Source: CALVNN01 sp964393975 (GTDB lineage Bacteria; Bacillota; Clostridia; Christensenellales; UBA1242). From it: a stretch of 29,668 nucleotides of DNA. This document shows, piece by piece, positions 8,489 through 16,336 of this stretch. The stretch spans positions 1 through 29,668 of the forward strand of contig CAYMVO010000013.1 of NCBI GenBank assembly GCA_964393975.1, read 5' to 3'. A program made the translations under genes and the position numbers. The number at the start of each line of letters is the position of its first letter. Position 1 is the stretch's first letter. The notes beneath the pieces are model-generated. The model had not been told where the DNA came from, searched no databases, and worked only from the letters and a program-made list of their open reading frames with translations.

Positions 8489-8929
8489 CTATCTGTTTAA
8501 ACAAAAGTTTTGATTATCTAATTTTTTAATAAAGAGAGCATCATCTTTTGTTGTTTTATATCCTGTTTGCGTAAAGCACATGCATTGTTTTTCCCTTTCG
8601 CCAATAATACGACTCGTAATATAATCACAATTTCTCTCATTTGCCCATTGCTCAAATTTTGATAGCAAAAGCATATTAATTGCAGAATCTTTATTCTTAA
8701 CAAACATACCTTCATTAACACCTATTTTTTTAACGTCGTCATTAACATCAACTAGTTTTGTATAACAAACCAAGAACCCTAAACACTCATCACCACTAAA
8801 ATATAAAAAAGCAGTTTTTAATTTGTTATTCCCCATCTTAACATCAATCACTTCACCGGTTTCATTTTTTAATTGTTCTACCATATCTAGTAAATATTTC
8901 TCGTTTTCAACATTTAATTTCTCAATCAT
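8489..8929 (-). CDS. Possible GNAT-like small cytoplasmic protein
   Basis: A 146-aa protein without signal or membrane segments. Its order of elements (KTAFLYFSGDECLGFLVCYT, then GMFVKNKDSAINMLLLSKFEQWANERNCDYITSRI split over positions 69-103 of the product, then CFTQTGYKTTKDDALFIKKL) resembles the beta4-alpha3-beta5 end of GNAT acetyltransferases, where a helix is followed by a late 'GY' strand. The acetyl-CoA P-loop is not clearly seen, so the call is tentative. The ATG at 8929 was chosen because GGAGGGG lies 6 nt upstream; the in-frame TTG at 8944 overlaps it. It follows htrA after 40 bp and probably shares its transcript. Confidence 0.45.
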   Translation of the reverse strand: MIEKLNVENEKYLLDMVEQLKNETGEVIDVKMGNNKLKTAFLYFSGDECLGFLVCYTKLVDVNDDVKKIGVNEGMFVKNKDSAINMLLLSKFEQWANERNCDYITSRIIGEREKQCMCFTQTGYKTTKDDALFIKKLDNQNFCLNR

Positions 8930-8969
8930 AAAAATCCCCTCCAAATTTTATCGTTAAAAATTTAATTAT

Positions 8970-10337
8970 TTACGCTACTAGAGCAAAGTCATCACTTGTT
9001 ATGCTGTATCCTATAGTTTCCTCCTTATTATTTCTCAATATATTGAACGCTATAGTGTCCCCACTCCTAATTGTAAGCAGTTCATCCACTAGCTCAAACG
9101 CTCTTACGAATGATATATTTTTTGAATTGATAGTTATAGATTTTATAATATCATTTTCTTTTAAACCAATTTTGCTAGCGATACTATTCTCAGTAACACT
9201 TTTCACGTTGACATCTTCATTTATTTTCACAGATAAAAGTTTTTCATCATATACGGCACGAGAATTAACCCCAGTCACACTAGCGCCTAAATTAAACAAC
9301 TCCACCGAACCAGAATTATCTAAAATATTATCGGCAACTTTTGTAGCAACATTAATAGGAATAGCATAACTGATGTTATCAATGTTTTCTTTTACAACCT
9401 TAGCATTGACTATACCAATAAGTTTGCCCTCATCATTAAACAACCCGCCACCACTATTACCTCCATTTATAGCTGTGTCTATTCTAACAACTCTAGAAGT
9501 GATTACAGTCTTATCGTCGCTCGCTTTCATAGTAATATATTCACTATCCACACTCACGACACCACTAGTCGCACTAATACCTTCAGCCTCAGGGTTTCCT
9601 ACTGCAATAGCAGTCTCGCCAACAACTATCTCATCAGAGTCCGCCACCTCACAAGCGGTACAAATGGAATTTTTAAGAATATCACTATCAGTCACTTTAA
9701 GGACAGCAATATCATAATTCATTGAACCACCGACATAATCAACCTTTATAGCGCTTTCCTCGTTCTCCATACCATAAAGCCCAATAGAAATATCATCGCT
9801 TATTTTATCGGTCGTGTTGCTACTCGTACTATAAACCACGTGATAATTAGTTATTATATAAGCGTTGCCGTTTTCTTTATCCAAACTATAAATCACGCCA
9901 CTACCTGCACTAGTAAACGCCTGTTCATAAGTATAAGGTTCATAACCATAAATAGTCATTTTATAACCAACCATAGTACCCGTAAACCCCGCAACTACGC
10001 TAACCGTACTAGTAAGTGCTTTGCTAACCGCATTAGTGGTTTTGCTCTCCGCATCATAATGTAAGTACTCGCTCAAAAAATCCCAAAAAGTTCCCATGTA
10101 GCCATACTTCACCGCTAGTTCATAAATATCCTTACCGCTATCGGAATTGTCATCCTTTGTGAGTTCCACATTATTCACCCTGCCATCACTATAAACAATA
10201 GCGTAAGTCTCGCTAGTAACGGTCTCTTGCGTTTTAGTAACTGAAACAATATCAGCTTTCTGTCCCGAACACGCACTGAAAAGCATCATACAAGGCATCA
10301 AGAGTGCCACAAGTAAAAAAGTTTTAGCTTTCTTCAT
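8970..10337 (-). CDS. HtrA/DegP-like serine protease lipoprotein with PDZ domain
   Basis: A 455-aa extracytoplasmic protease. The signal peptide ends in a lipobox (LFSAC, Cys23), so it should be membrane-anchored after Lgt modification; lgt lies in this window. The trypsin-like domain shows the triad His166 (TNYHVV), Asp209 (MNYDIAVLKV) and Ser295 (NGGNSGGGL). A single PDZ domain covers about residues 345-455. Between anchor and protease lies a segment with GKDIYELAVKYGYMGT (from about residue 68), a short motif type seen in other surface proteins. HtrA proteases degrade misfolded exported proteins. A 23-bp box upstream is shared with the neighbouring two-component operon, suggesting stress control by that system. 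Confidence 0.92.
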   Translation of the reverse strand: MKKAKTFLLVALLMPCMMLFSACSGQKADIVSVTKTQETVTSETYAIVYSDGRVNNVELTKDDNSDSGKDIYELAVKYGYMGTFWDFLSEYLHYDAESKTTNAVSKALTSTVSVVAGFTGTMVGYKMTIYGYEPYTYEQAFTSAGSGVIYSLDKENGNAYIITNYHVVYSTSSNTTDKISDDISIGLYGMENEESAIKVDYVGGSMNYDIAVLKVTDSDILKNSICTACEVADSDEIVVGETAIAVGNPEAEGISATSGVVSVDSEYITMKASDDKTVITSRVVRIDTAINGGNSGGGLFNDEGKLIGIVNAKVVKENIDNISYAIPINVATKVADNILDNSGSVELFNLGASVTGVNSRAVYDEKLLSVKINEDVNVKSVTENSIASKIGLKENDIIKSITINSKNISFVRAFELVDELLTIRSGDTIAFNILRNNKEETIGYSITSDDFALVA

Positions 10338-10372
10338 AAATTATCTCCTTTTTCAAGCACTAATTTATTACT

Positions 10373-10395
10373 TCAATGTGTAACCATAATGAAAA
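10373..10395 (-). promoter_or_regulatory. Shared operator box upstream of htrA
   Basis: On the minus strand this reads TTTTCATT-N4-TTACACATTGA. The same pattern with the same spacing, 19 of 23 positions identical, lies at 12519-12541 before the response regulator gene. Downstream of it only a poor -10 (TAAATT, 10362-10367) is seen and no good -35, as expected for an activator-dependent promoter. Confidence 0.7.
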
Positions 10396-10398
10396 CAC

Positions 10399-10426
10399 AA
10401 AAAAATTTGCCTTTTTTAGCAAATTT
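10399..10426 (-). terminator. Terminator after the histidine kinase gene
   Basis: AAATTTGC (10403-10410) and GCAAATTT (10419-10426) form an 8-bp stem. On the minus strand it is followed by a run of Ts (to 10399). It separates the kinase operon from htrA. Confidence 0.75.
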
Positions 10427-10442
10427 TTTAAAAGTTTTTATT

Positions 10443-11825
10443 TTATTCTTTTGGTTTAGCATAAAAATAAAATGTACTGCCTTTATTAAGTTCACTTTTC
10501 ACACCATAATCAAACTTATGATATTCCAATATACCTTTGACTATGCTAAGTCCAATCCCACTACCAACAGCCATTCTCTTAGCATTAATTGCTCTAAAAT
10601 GCCTATCAAAGATCGCTTTTTGATCCTCTTTTGATATACCTATTCCGTAGTCTTTGACCGCAAATTTATATAGTCCATTTTCTTTAATTAGACTAATATC
10701 AATTTGTTTCATCTCACCTGAATAATTGATAGCATTATTAATCAAATTAGTGACCACTTGACCAACACGCTTCTCATCACCATTTATAAACGCATTTGGT
10801 TCCACATCCACATTAAACACAAAATTAGGTTCTTTATTTTTAAACAAATCTACATATTTCAAAACAAGTTCACTTAAATCAAACTCACCCATCTGGTAGG
10901 TTGCAGTACCCGCGGAGATTTTAGACAAGTCTAAAATATCATTTAATATATACTCAAGTCTATTAGCTTCATCAACGATAATCTGCAAATGCTCCTTCCT
11001 CTTCTCCTCATCATCACCGCTAAAATCTTGAATAAGTTCGGCGTAAGATTTTATCATAGTTAGCGGAGTACGAATTTCGTGGCTGACATTTGCAACCACT
11101 TCTCGTTGCAAAAGTTCACTCTTTTTTATCTCAACCAAACTATAGTTTAGCGCATCCGTAAGTTCACTTGTTTCATCAAATTCTCTTGCATTAAACCTGA
11201 CATTTGTATCACCACGAGACAGTTTTCTAGCCTGTCTAGCAAGCCTTTTTATAGGACTACTCAACCGCATACTAAAAAACAACGATAAAAGCACAGTCAA
11301 TATCACAGCAGTGACGCTAATAAGCGCAAAAAGGAAATTCATTACTCTAAGAGTAGAATCAATGGGTGTGATATTAGAATTTACAAATATATAATAATAT
11401 CTATCATCAAGTTTAACCTCTCTCCCGAAAGTTAGTGTAACAAAATTAGCCTCTTCTGTCTTATAGGAGACTGATTCCCTCTCGCCAAGTTTTTCTATTA
11501 ATTTGTAAAATGATTTTTTTATTTCCAAATCATCGGTCACACGTGAACTATTAAACGCAATGCTTATATTCTGTCCCACCATCTCAACTATCACAATGTT
11601 GCACTCAGTCTTAACCGACAATCGCAAAAGACCATCCATATCATTATTATTGTATGTTTGCACAGCAATATCACAAGCACGCATAACTTCGGCTGTTTTA
11701 ACATTTTCAAATATCCATTTGAAACACACAATTTGCAAAAGCCAAGTAAGGGATAAGATAAATAATAATATCGCTAAAAATCTAATAAGTACTTGCGTTT
11801 GAATAGAATTGAAACTACTTCTCAA
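10443..11825 (-). CDS. Sensor histidine kinase
   Basis: A 460-aa membrane sensor kinase: first membrane helix about residues 12-34, an extracytoplasmic region of about 125 aa, second helix about 161-186, HAMP linker (SSPIKRLARQARKLSRGDTNVRF), HisKA with the phospho-acceptor His249 (NVSHEIRTPL), and a HATPase_c domain with N box (NLINNAINY), G1 (KDYGIGI) and G2 (GSGIGLSIVKGI). It overlaps the response regulator gene by 11 bp and forms a pair with it. Together with htrA next door and the shared operator the layout recalls CssS of Bacillus, an envelope-stress sensor, but the signal is not shown by the sequence. Confidence 0.95.
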   Translation of the reverse strand: MRSSFNSIQTQVLIRFLAILLFILSLTWLLQIVCFKWIFENVKTAEVMRACDIAVQTYNNNDMDGLLRLSVKTECNIVIVEMVGQNISIAFNSSRVTDDLEIKKSFYKLIEKLGERESVSYKTEEANFVTLTFGREVKLDDRYYYIFVNSNITPIDSTLRVMNFLFALISVTAVILTVLLSLFFSMRLSSPIKRLARQARKLSRGDTNVRFNAREFDETSELTDALNYSLVEIKKSELLQREVVANVSHEIRTPLTMIKSYAELIQDFSGDDEEKRKEHLQIIVDEANRLEYILNDILDLSKISAGTATYQMGEFDLSELVLKYVDLFKNKEPNFVFNVDVEPNAFINGDEKRVGQVVTNLINNAINYSGEMKQIDISLIKENGLYKFAVKDYGIGISKEDQKAIFDRHFRAINAKRMAVGSGIGLSIVKGILEYHKFDYGVKSELNKGSTFYFYAKPKE

Positions 11826-12459
11826 TTTTGTATCCTACGCCACGCACAGTCTTAATCAATTCTCTATCATCAAGGTCTTGTCTGAGCATTTTGATATGAG
11901 TGTCTACTGTACGCTCTTCACCCTCGTAACCATATCCCCAAACCTCGTTTAAAAGCATCTCTCTACTCATAGCAATACCAGCGTTCTTTATAAGCGTGGT
12001 GAACAATTCAAACTCTTTATTGTTAAGGTTAATAGTTTTGCCATTCTTCCTAACCACGCGCCCCGAAACATCTATCTCATATTCACGAAATTTCTCACTC
12101 ACACCATTACGATTGATAACAGCTTTAATACGAGCCATAACTTCTTTAGGTGAAAAAGGTTTCACGATATAATCATCTATCCCAATTTCAAACCCAGCTA
12201 GTTTGTCATACTCCTCACCTTTGGCGCTTATCATAATTACAGGAATGTTTTTGATAGTTCTTATCTCCCTCACGGCATCATAGCCATTCATATTTGGCAT
12301 CATAATATCCATAAGAATACAATCGTAATTGTTACCCTCAACTTTCGCCACCGCTTCAACGCCATCAAAAGCCTCATCCACCTCATAACCGCTATGAATA
12401 GCGTACTCCTTTAAAACATTTACAATATTAACCTCATCATCCACAATTAGTATCTTCAT
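11815..12459 (-). CDS. OmpR/PhoB-family response regulator
   Basis: A 214-aa response regulator. The receiver domain starts MKILIVDDE with the phospho-acceptor Asp51 (ILMDIMMPNMNG) and the conserved Lys in DDYIVKPFSP. The C-terminal winged helix (EYEIDVSGRVVRKNGKTINL, then NEVWGYGYEGEERTVDTHIKMLR) binds DNA. The start at 12459 follows AGGGGAAG; a longer in-frame start at 12498 adds residues not seen in the family. Cotranscribed with the sensor kinase. Its own promoter carries the same operator box as htrA, which suggests autoregulation and control of the protease. Confidence 0.95.
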   Translation of the reverse strand: MKILIVDDEVNIVNVLKEYAIHSGYEVDEAFDGVEAVAKVEGNNYDCILMDIMMPNMNGYDAVREIRTIKNIPVIMISAKGEEYDKLAGFEIGIDDYIVKPFSPKEVMARIKAVINRNGVSEKFREYEIDVSGRVVRKNGKTINLNNKEFELFTTLIKNAGIAMSREMLLNEVWGYGYEGEERTVDTHIKMLRQDLDDRELIKTVRGVGYKIEK

Positions 12460-12505
12460 AAAACTTCCCCTTTTGTTATTTTTCAATTGCGCAAACAATT
12501 AGCAT

Positions 12506-12535
12506 AGTATATACAAAATCAATGTGTAATATCAA
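12506..12535 (-). promoter_or_regulatory. Promoter of the two-component operon
   Basis: TTGATA (12530-12535), 18-bp spacer and TATACT (12506-12511) on the minus strand. The -35 hexamer lies inside the operator box, as for OmpR-type regulators that contact polymerase at -35. Confidence 0.6.
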
Positions 12536-12541
12536 TGAAAA
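12519..12541 (-). promoter_or_regulatory. Shared operator box upstream of the response regulator
   Basis: Minus strand TTTTCATT-N4-TTACACATTGA, matching the box before htrA (10373-10395) at all 19 non-spacer positions. CATTGA occurs twice as a direct repeat, 13 bp apart, a layout in keeping with an OmpR-type dimer. Confidence 0.7.
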
Positions 12542-12690
12542 TAAATTAAACTTCTTTAAATATGCTGATTAATTGTTTTACAAAACCTCATTCTTTATAG
12601 TATTTACAGTAAAATCATTCCTAGCTCATATCAAAAGCATATAAAAATTCACACTTTTTTACAATACCTAATTAAACACTCCTAAAATAT

Positions 12691-12914
12691 AAACTATGTG
12701 TCGTAAATTTTTAAGCAAGTTAAAATTTTTATTGCTCTCGCAATTACACAATAAATTGTGTACGTCACCGATTGAAATCAGCGGAAACCTTGCAAAATAC
12801 TTTGTGCTTTGCTCTTTTTCCTTGATTATAAACTATGTGATGTTGATTTACTTACAATGTTCGTAAATCAATTTTGCTAACGCAAATCCGTTATAAATAA
12901 CGGCATCACAGTTT
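12691..12914. repeat. Tandem pair of cloverleaf-like foldable elements
   Basis: Within the 554-bp gap between the response regulator and degV (12460-13013) two units begin with the same 13 nt, TATAAACTATGTG (12688-12700 and 12827-12839). Unit 2: outer stem TGTGATG/CATCACA (12836-12842 with 12904-12910) plus AAAC/GTTT, enclosing hairpins TTGATTTAC/GTAAATCAA (12843-12871), TTTGC-taac-GCAAA (12873-12886) and CCGTTA-taaa-TAACGG (12888-12903). Unit 1 has a weaker outer stem (12698-12704 with 12762-12768, one mismatch) and hairpins at 12704-12731, 12731-12744 (ATTGC-tctc-GCAAT) and 12745-12762 (TACACAAT-aa-ATTGTGTA). No gene was found in this gap. Confidence 0.45.
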
Positions 12915-13013
12915 GAATAAACATCAGTCACTTGAAAATAACGCGTTGCGTTGCTTCCCTCTGACTTCCGATAATATAAATTCAATTCGCTAAAAACACA
13001 TTAAAGAGTAAAA

Positions 13014-13862
13014 TTATCTTAGTTTTGGTGTCATAAAATAAAGAGCAAGGGTGTTAGGTCCGGAATGCGCACCTATTACCGAACCAATAAAATTCATCAT
13101 ATCAATTCCAACATTGTATTGTTCCTTTACTAACCCTGCCAAATACAAAGCGTCTTCCTCACAATCACCATGGCTGATAAAAACTTTGTTGGGTGCAGTG
13201 TCACCACATTTTTCCACCATATAATCCACCAACATTTTGATAGCTTTTTTTCTGCCTCGTGCGTTGTTAATAGGAATAAGTCTGCCTTGTTCATCTACAT
13301 GTAAAACGGGCTTTAATTGTAAAATCGTACCTAAAACCGCCTTTGAACGGCTAACCCTACCACCTCTATATAAATGAAACAGATTATCCACAGTAAAATA
13401 ATGACAAACCTGATATAAATCTTTTTGTAATTTCTCATAAATCTCTTCAATACTTTCACCCGCATTTCGTAGATCCACCGCATAATCAACCAGCATAGCT
13501 TGACCTAAAGAAGCACATTTACTATCAACCACAAAAAGAGAATTAGGATAAGTCGCCTCTAAGATTTCTTTTGCTTTTACGCCACTATCGTAAGTCCCGC
13601 TAAGCGCCGAACTAAACGCAATATATAAAATCTTTTCACCTTCTTTTAATCTTGGTTCGAAAGCCCTAACAAGATCATCCGCACTAAGCAATGAAGTAGT
13701 AGGCAACACGCCACTACGCATTAAACTATACAGCACTTTAGGATCGGTTGTCGCAGGTTCTTCATTGATATAACACGGCATATTTAGCACTGTTACATCA
13801 TTTTTTTCCGCATACTCCGTTGGCAAATCTGAGGTGGACTCAGTAAAAATTAAAAAGCTCAT
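13014..13862 (-). CDS. DegV-family fatty acid-binding protein
   Basis: A 282-aa DegV/FakB-type protein, normal length. It begins with the family signature (IFTESTSDLPTEYAEKNDVTVL), has the SSLLSADD and FSSALSGTYDS loops (TTSLLSADDL, IAFSSALSGTYDSG) and the C-terminal GSVIGAHSGPNTLALYFM. Family members bind a fatty acid and hand it to the kinase FakA for phosphorylation, feeding phospholipid synthesis; no fakA is in the window, though the PlsY step is encoded about 4 kb away. Monocistronic, with its own promoter and GGAGG ribosome binding site. Confidence 0.93.
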   Translation of the reverse strand: MSFLIFTESTSDLPTEYAEKNDVTVLNMPCYINEEPATTDPKVLYSLMRSGVLPTTSLLSADDLVRAFEPRLKEGEKILYIAFSSALSGTYDSGVKAKEILEATYPNSLFVVDSKCASLGQAMLVDYAVDLRNAGESIEEIYEKLQKDLYQVCHYFTVDNLFHLYRGGRVSRSKAVLGTILQLKPVLHVDEQGRLIPINNARGRKKAIKMLVDYMVEKCGDTAPNKVFISHGDCEEDALYLAGLVKEQYNVGIDMMNFIGSVIGAHSGPNTLALYFMTPKLR

Positions 13863-13894
13863 AAAATTCCTCCGTTTTCTTAAAAAATCTATAT

Positions 13895-13923
13895 TTTATA
13901 ACATCTACCTAAAAGCAAATCAA
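13895..13923 (-). promoter_or_regulatory. Promoter of the degV-family gene
   Basis: TTGATT (13918-13923), 17-bp spacer, TATAAA (13895-13900) on the minus strand, 33 bp before the start codon. Confidence 0.6.
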
Positions 13924-14046
13924 AATAAAACTATATGCTTTTAATCTAAACATATATATCTATGTATCCGCATATCACAATGTGCGAAGCTTTATCATTG
14001 TATCACAATTACCACATATAAGCAACACAAAAACAACATTAAAAAT

Positions 14047-14072
14047 AAAAAAGTGATATCGTTATTTATCAC
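14047..14072 (-). terminator. Terminator of the lgt-divIVA operon
   Basis: GTGATA (14053-14058) and TATCAC (14067-14072) form a short stem that overlaps the divIVA stop codon and is followed on the minus strand by six Ts (14052-14047). Confidence 0.6.
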
Positions 14073-14856
14073 CTTCATAAAAATCAAAAAATTTCATAAT
14101 ATCATCTAAGTTTTCTGTAGGATTTACCGCCTCACGCAAATCAAACCCAGAGTGTTGCATTATCTTCTGAGCTAGCGCATTTTTCTCCTCGCCATCCCCC
14201 ACCTCTAAAAATTTATCCACCAAATTTTCAAATTTCTCATCGCCTTTGAGTTCTACATTAGCGATAGGTTTTATTTTTGTAGGTGCAGAAATGTGTCTCT
14301 CGTGCGGTTCTTTGCTTAGCACTGGCGCCATATCATCATCAATAGACTTAACTCGCTGTTCCTCTTTTCTTTTCGCAATGTATTTATTCATTTTATTTAA
14401 TAGAATGCGCATAGGATCATACGCCGACACATCTTTTACCGTCACGCTAAAATTTTTACTAAGCGCTTGATTGATTTCATTTTTAAAATCATTGACAACT
14501 TCTTTTGTAGTAGCAATATCTTTTACATCCTTGTTTTCCTCAATAAGCTTATCCAAAAAATCACGGTATTTATTAAATAAAAGTCGAAGTCTTTGTATTT
14601 CCAGTTCGTAAACTTTTTTGCTACCATCTTCAATTTGTTTTGCTTTATCCACCGCCACTAGTAATGCGCTACTTATATTAGATTCTTTATCCGTAAAAGT
14701 CTTTAAATCTAATTTTAATCTTTCATTTTCATCCTGCAAAATCTGTATCCTTTCCCTTTGATCCGCAAGCTGATTCTCATAGTTATAAATCACGGAGGCT
14801 ACATAGTTATCTACCTCATCAATCTTGTAACCATTTTTTTGTCTAGAAAATTTCAC
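14062..14856 (-). CDS. DivIVA-domain coiled-coil protein
   Basis: A 264-aa protein with the N-terminal DivIVA membrane-recognition segment (FSRQKNGYKIDEVDNYVASV, residues 3-22), followed by long coiled coils (about 28-130: QLADQRERIQILQDENERLK and onwards) and a low-complexity C-terminal half that ends DDIMKFFDFYEGDK. DivIVA proteins sense negative membrane curvature and place division, growth or sporulation factors at poles and septa. The start codon overlaps the lgt stop by 4 bp (ATGA), so it is translationally coupled to lgt. Which DivIVA subgroup it belongs to (DivIVA, GpsB-like or other) is not clear; it is too long for GpsB. Confidence 0.8.
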   Translation of the reverse strand: MKFSRQKNGYKIDEVDNYVASVIYNYENQLADQRERIQILQDENERLKLDLKTFTDKESNISSALLVAVDKAKQIEDGSKKVYELEIQRLRLLFNKYRDFLDKLIEENKDVKDIATTKEVVNDFKNEINQALSKNFSVTVKDVSAYDPMRILLNKMNKYIAKRKEEQRVKSIDDDMAPVLSKEPHERHISAPTKIKPIANVELKGDEKFENLVDKFLEVGDGEEKNALAQKIMQHSGFDLREAVNPTENLDDIMKFFDFYEGDK

Positions 14857-15803
14857 TCAACGCCTCCTTTTTCATCTTTTATTTTTACATCAATTAATTT
14901 ATTCACCTGCGATTCGTTTTGTGTAATTTGCAAGAGCCCGCTACCACTAGAATTTTCACTCGTGACAACTTCTTTTAGCGACCTCTTTTTATTAATGTAT
15001 TCTTTATAAATAATATATACCGCATAAGCCACAAATGCTATCACAAGCACTAGGCTTAGCACCTGACTCACTCTAAAACTACCCCAATACAAACTATCAA
15101 GTCTCAATCCCTCTATCATAAAACGACCAAGTCCATATAAAACAAAATATGTACACACGGTGAGTCCTCTCACGCCGACTTTAAAAAACACCAAAAGCAA
15201 AACACTGAACACTATAAAATCCCACATGCTTTCATAGAAAAATGTCGCCATAAACCATGCATTATCCACCACCGAGCCAAATGCATTCACCACCGCATCG
15301 GTCGCATCTGGTGTAAAGTGCGGACTAGATATATTGACTGCAAAAGGAAAAAACTGCCAGTTCGGATCGGTGATAAGCATACCATAAGCCTCTTGATTAG
15401 TAAAATTACCCCATCTGCCTATTGCTTGTCCCAAAATCAAGGTCGGCGCTATACAATCACACACTTCAAGTAAATTAATCTTTTTAATAAGACAGTATAT
15501 AAGCGCGCCTATAAACCCACCTATGATGCCGCCATAGATAGCAATACCACCTTCCCAAATCTTAAAAATCTCCCAAAAAGTATAATCATGCGTGTAGAAA
15601 ATCACATAATATAACCTAGCCCCCACAATAGCGGAAGGTATACATACAAGCGCTAAATCAATAACAGTATCAAGATTATAGCCACGTTTCTTAAAAGTCT
15701 TAATCGCCACAAACAAACCTAATAACATACCAAACGCGATTATCACACCATACCAATTTATAAATAACCCAAAAATAGAGAACCCACGCTCCGTAAACTC
15801 CAT
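14853..15803 (-). CDS. lgt: Prolipoprotein diacylglyceryl transferase
   Basis: Lgt, 316 aa, an integral membrane enzyme that transfers diacylglycerol from phosphatidylglycerol to the lipobox Cys of prolipoproteins. Seven membrane segments are visible. Family motifs: WEGGIAIYGGIIGG, and the catalytic-loop signature IGRWGNFTNQEAYG at about residues 127-140; late GLGRFMIEGLRLDS. The C-terminal 45 residues form a charged tail beyond the usual family end. Likely clients in this window are the HtrA-like protease and the 27990 lipoprotein. It has its own promoter and an AAGGAAG ribosome binding site, and is first in an operon with the DivIVA gene. Confidence 0.96.
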   Translation of the reverse strand: MEFTERGFSIFGLFINWYGVIIAFGMLLGLFVAIKTFKKRGYNLDTVIDLALVCIPSAIVGARLYYVIFYTHDYTFWEIFKIWEGGIAIYGGIIGGFIGALIYCLIKKINLLEVCDCIAPTLILGQAIGRWGNFTNQEAYGMLITDPNWQFFPFAVNISSPHFTPDATDAVVNAFGSVVDNAWFMATFFYESMWDFIVFSVLLLVFFKVGVRGLTVCTYFVLYGLGRFMIEGLRLDSLYWGSFRVSQVLSLVLVIAFVAYAVYIIYKEYINKKRSLKEVVTSENSSGSGLLQITQNESQVNKLIDVKIKDEKGGVE

Positions 15804-15834
15804 ACAAAATTCTTCCTTAAAGCAAATTCATTAA

Positions 15835-15863
15835 ATTATACATACATTTTTTCATAAAGTCAA
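15835..15863 (-). promoter_or_regulatory. Promoter of lgt-divIVA
   Basis: TTGACT (15858-15863), 17-bp spacer, TATAAT (15835-15840) on the minus strand, 32 bp before the lgt start. Confidence 0.8.
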
Positions 15864-15960
15864 CGATATTAACCACTAAATTTGTCTAATAATTAATTAA
15901 ACATAAACAAAAACTCACATACTTAAACTAAAGTTATCTACCCCGCCCCGCAAAAGGTTC

Positions 15961-15993
15961 AAAAAAATAAACCGCGCCAATCACAGTTTATTT
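15961..15993 (-). terminator. Terminator of the 16.0-17.5 kb cassette
   Basis: AAATAAAC (15965-15972) and GTTTATTT (15986-15993) form an 8-bp stem, followed on the minus strand by four more Ts (15964-15961). It lies 17 bp after the last ORF of the cassette. Confidence 0.6.
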
Positions 15994-16009
15994 AGAATAC
16001 ATAAAAGAA

Positions 16010-16336
16010 CTAAACATCAGACTTAGTGCTAAATTCAATCATATCTAAAACATCAAGAATGTTTGATTTTACTTTATTATTTAGAGCATCGATATCTATA
16101 TTTCTATTTAAAATTTTACCTAAAATAAAATATCCAAGTTCCTCTTTTACTTTTATTAAATCACTTATAAACAAAGCAATTAGATAATTTTTATCCATTT
16201 CATCTTTTTTGTAGGCGTAAATAAAATTATCACGCAACCTATCTAACCTATCAATCAAATTGTTAGGTATTATAAATGGTTCTTTATTTTTATTCTTCAA
16301 ATACTCATTGTAAACTTCATATATACTTTTCCCCAA
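16010..16336 (-). CDS. Unknown protein fragment, probably the frame-shifted 3' part of the 16297-16836 gene
   Basis: A 108-aa Lys/Asp/Leu-rich helical ORF not recognised. Its only plausible start is TTG at 16336 with no good Shine-Dalgarno. It overlaps the upstream ORF by 40 nt in the -1 frame. Joining the two at GGGGAAAA (16334-16327) gives a continuous 275-aa protein reading ..FIDELWGK-SIYEVYNEYL.., more natural than the short 9-residue end of the upstream frame. This points to one gene broken by a single-base deletion, or to -1 frameshifting. Confidence 0.5.
   Translation of the reverse strand: MGKSIYEVYNEYLKNKNKEPFIIPNNLIDRLDRLRDNFIYAYKKDEMDKNYLIALFISDLIKVKEELGYFILGKILNRNIDIDALNNKVKSNILDVLDMIEFSTKSDV

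Noticed and set aside
12695..12866. Short ORF starting ATG-TGT-CGT in the gap before degV
   Set aside because: No Shine-Dalgarno, and it runs through the foldable elements; hairpins explain this stretch better.
12830..12914. tRNA gene suggested by the cloverleaf shape
   Set aside because: Wrong stem lengths, no GTTCRANYC T-loop, no anticodon loop of 7 nt and no CCA.
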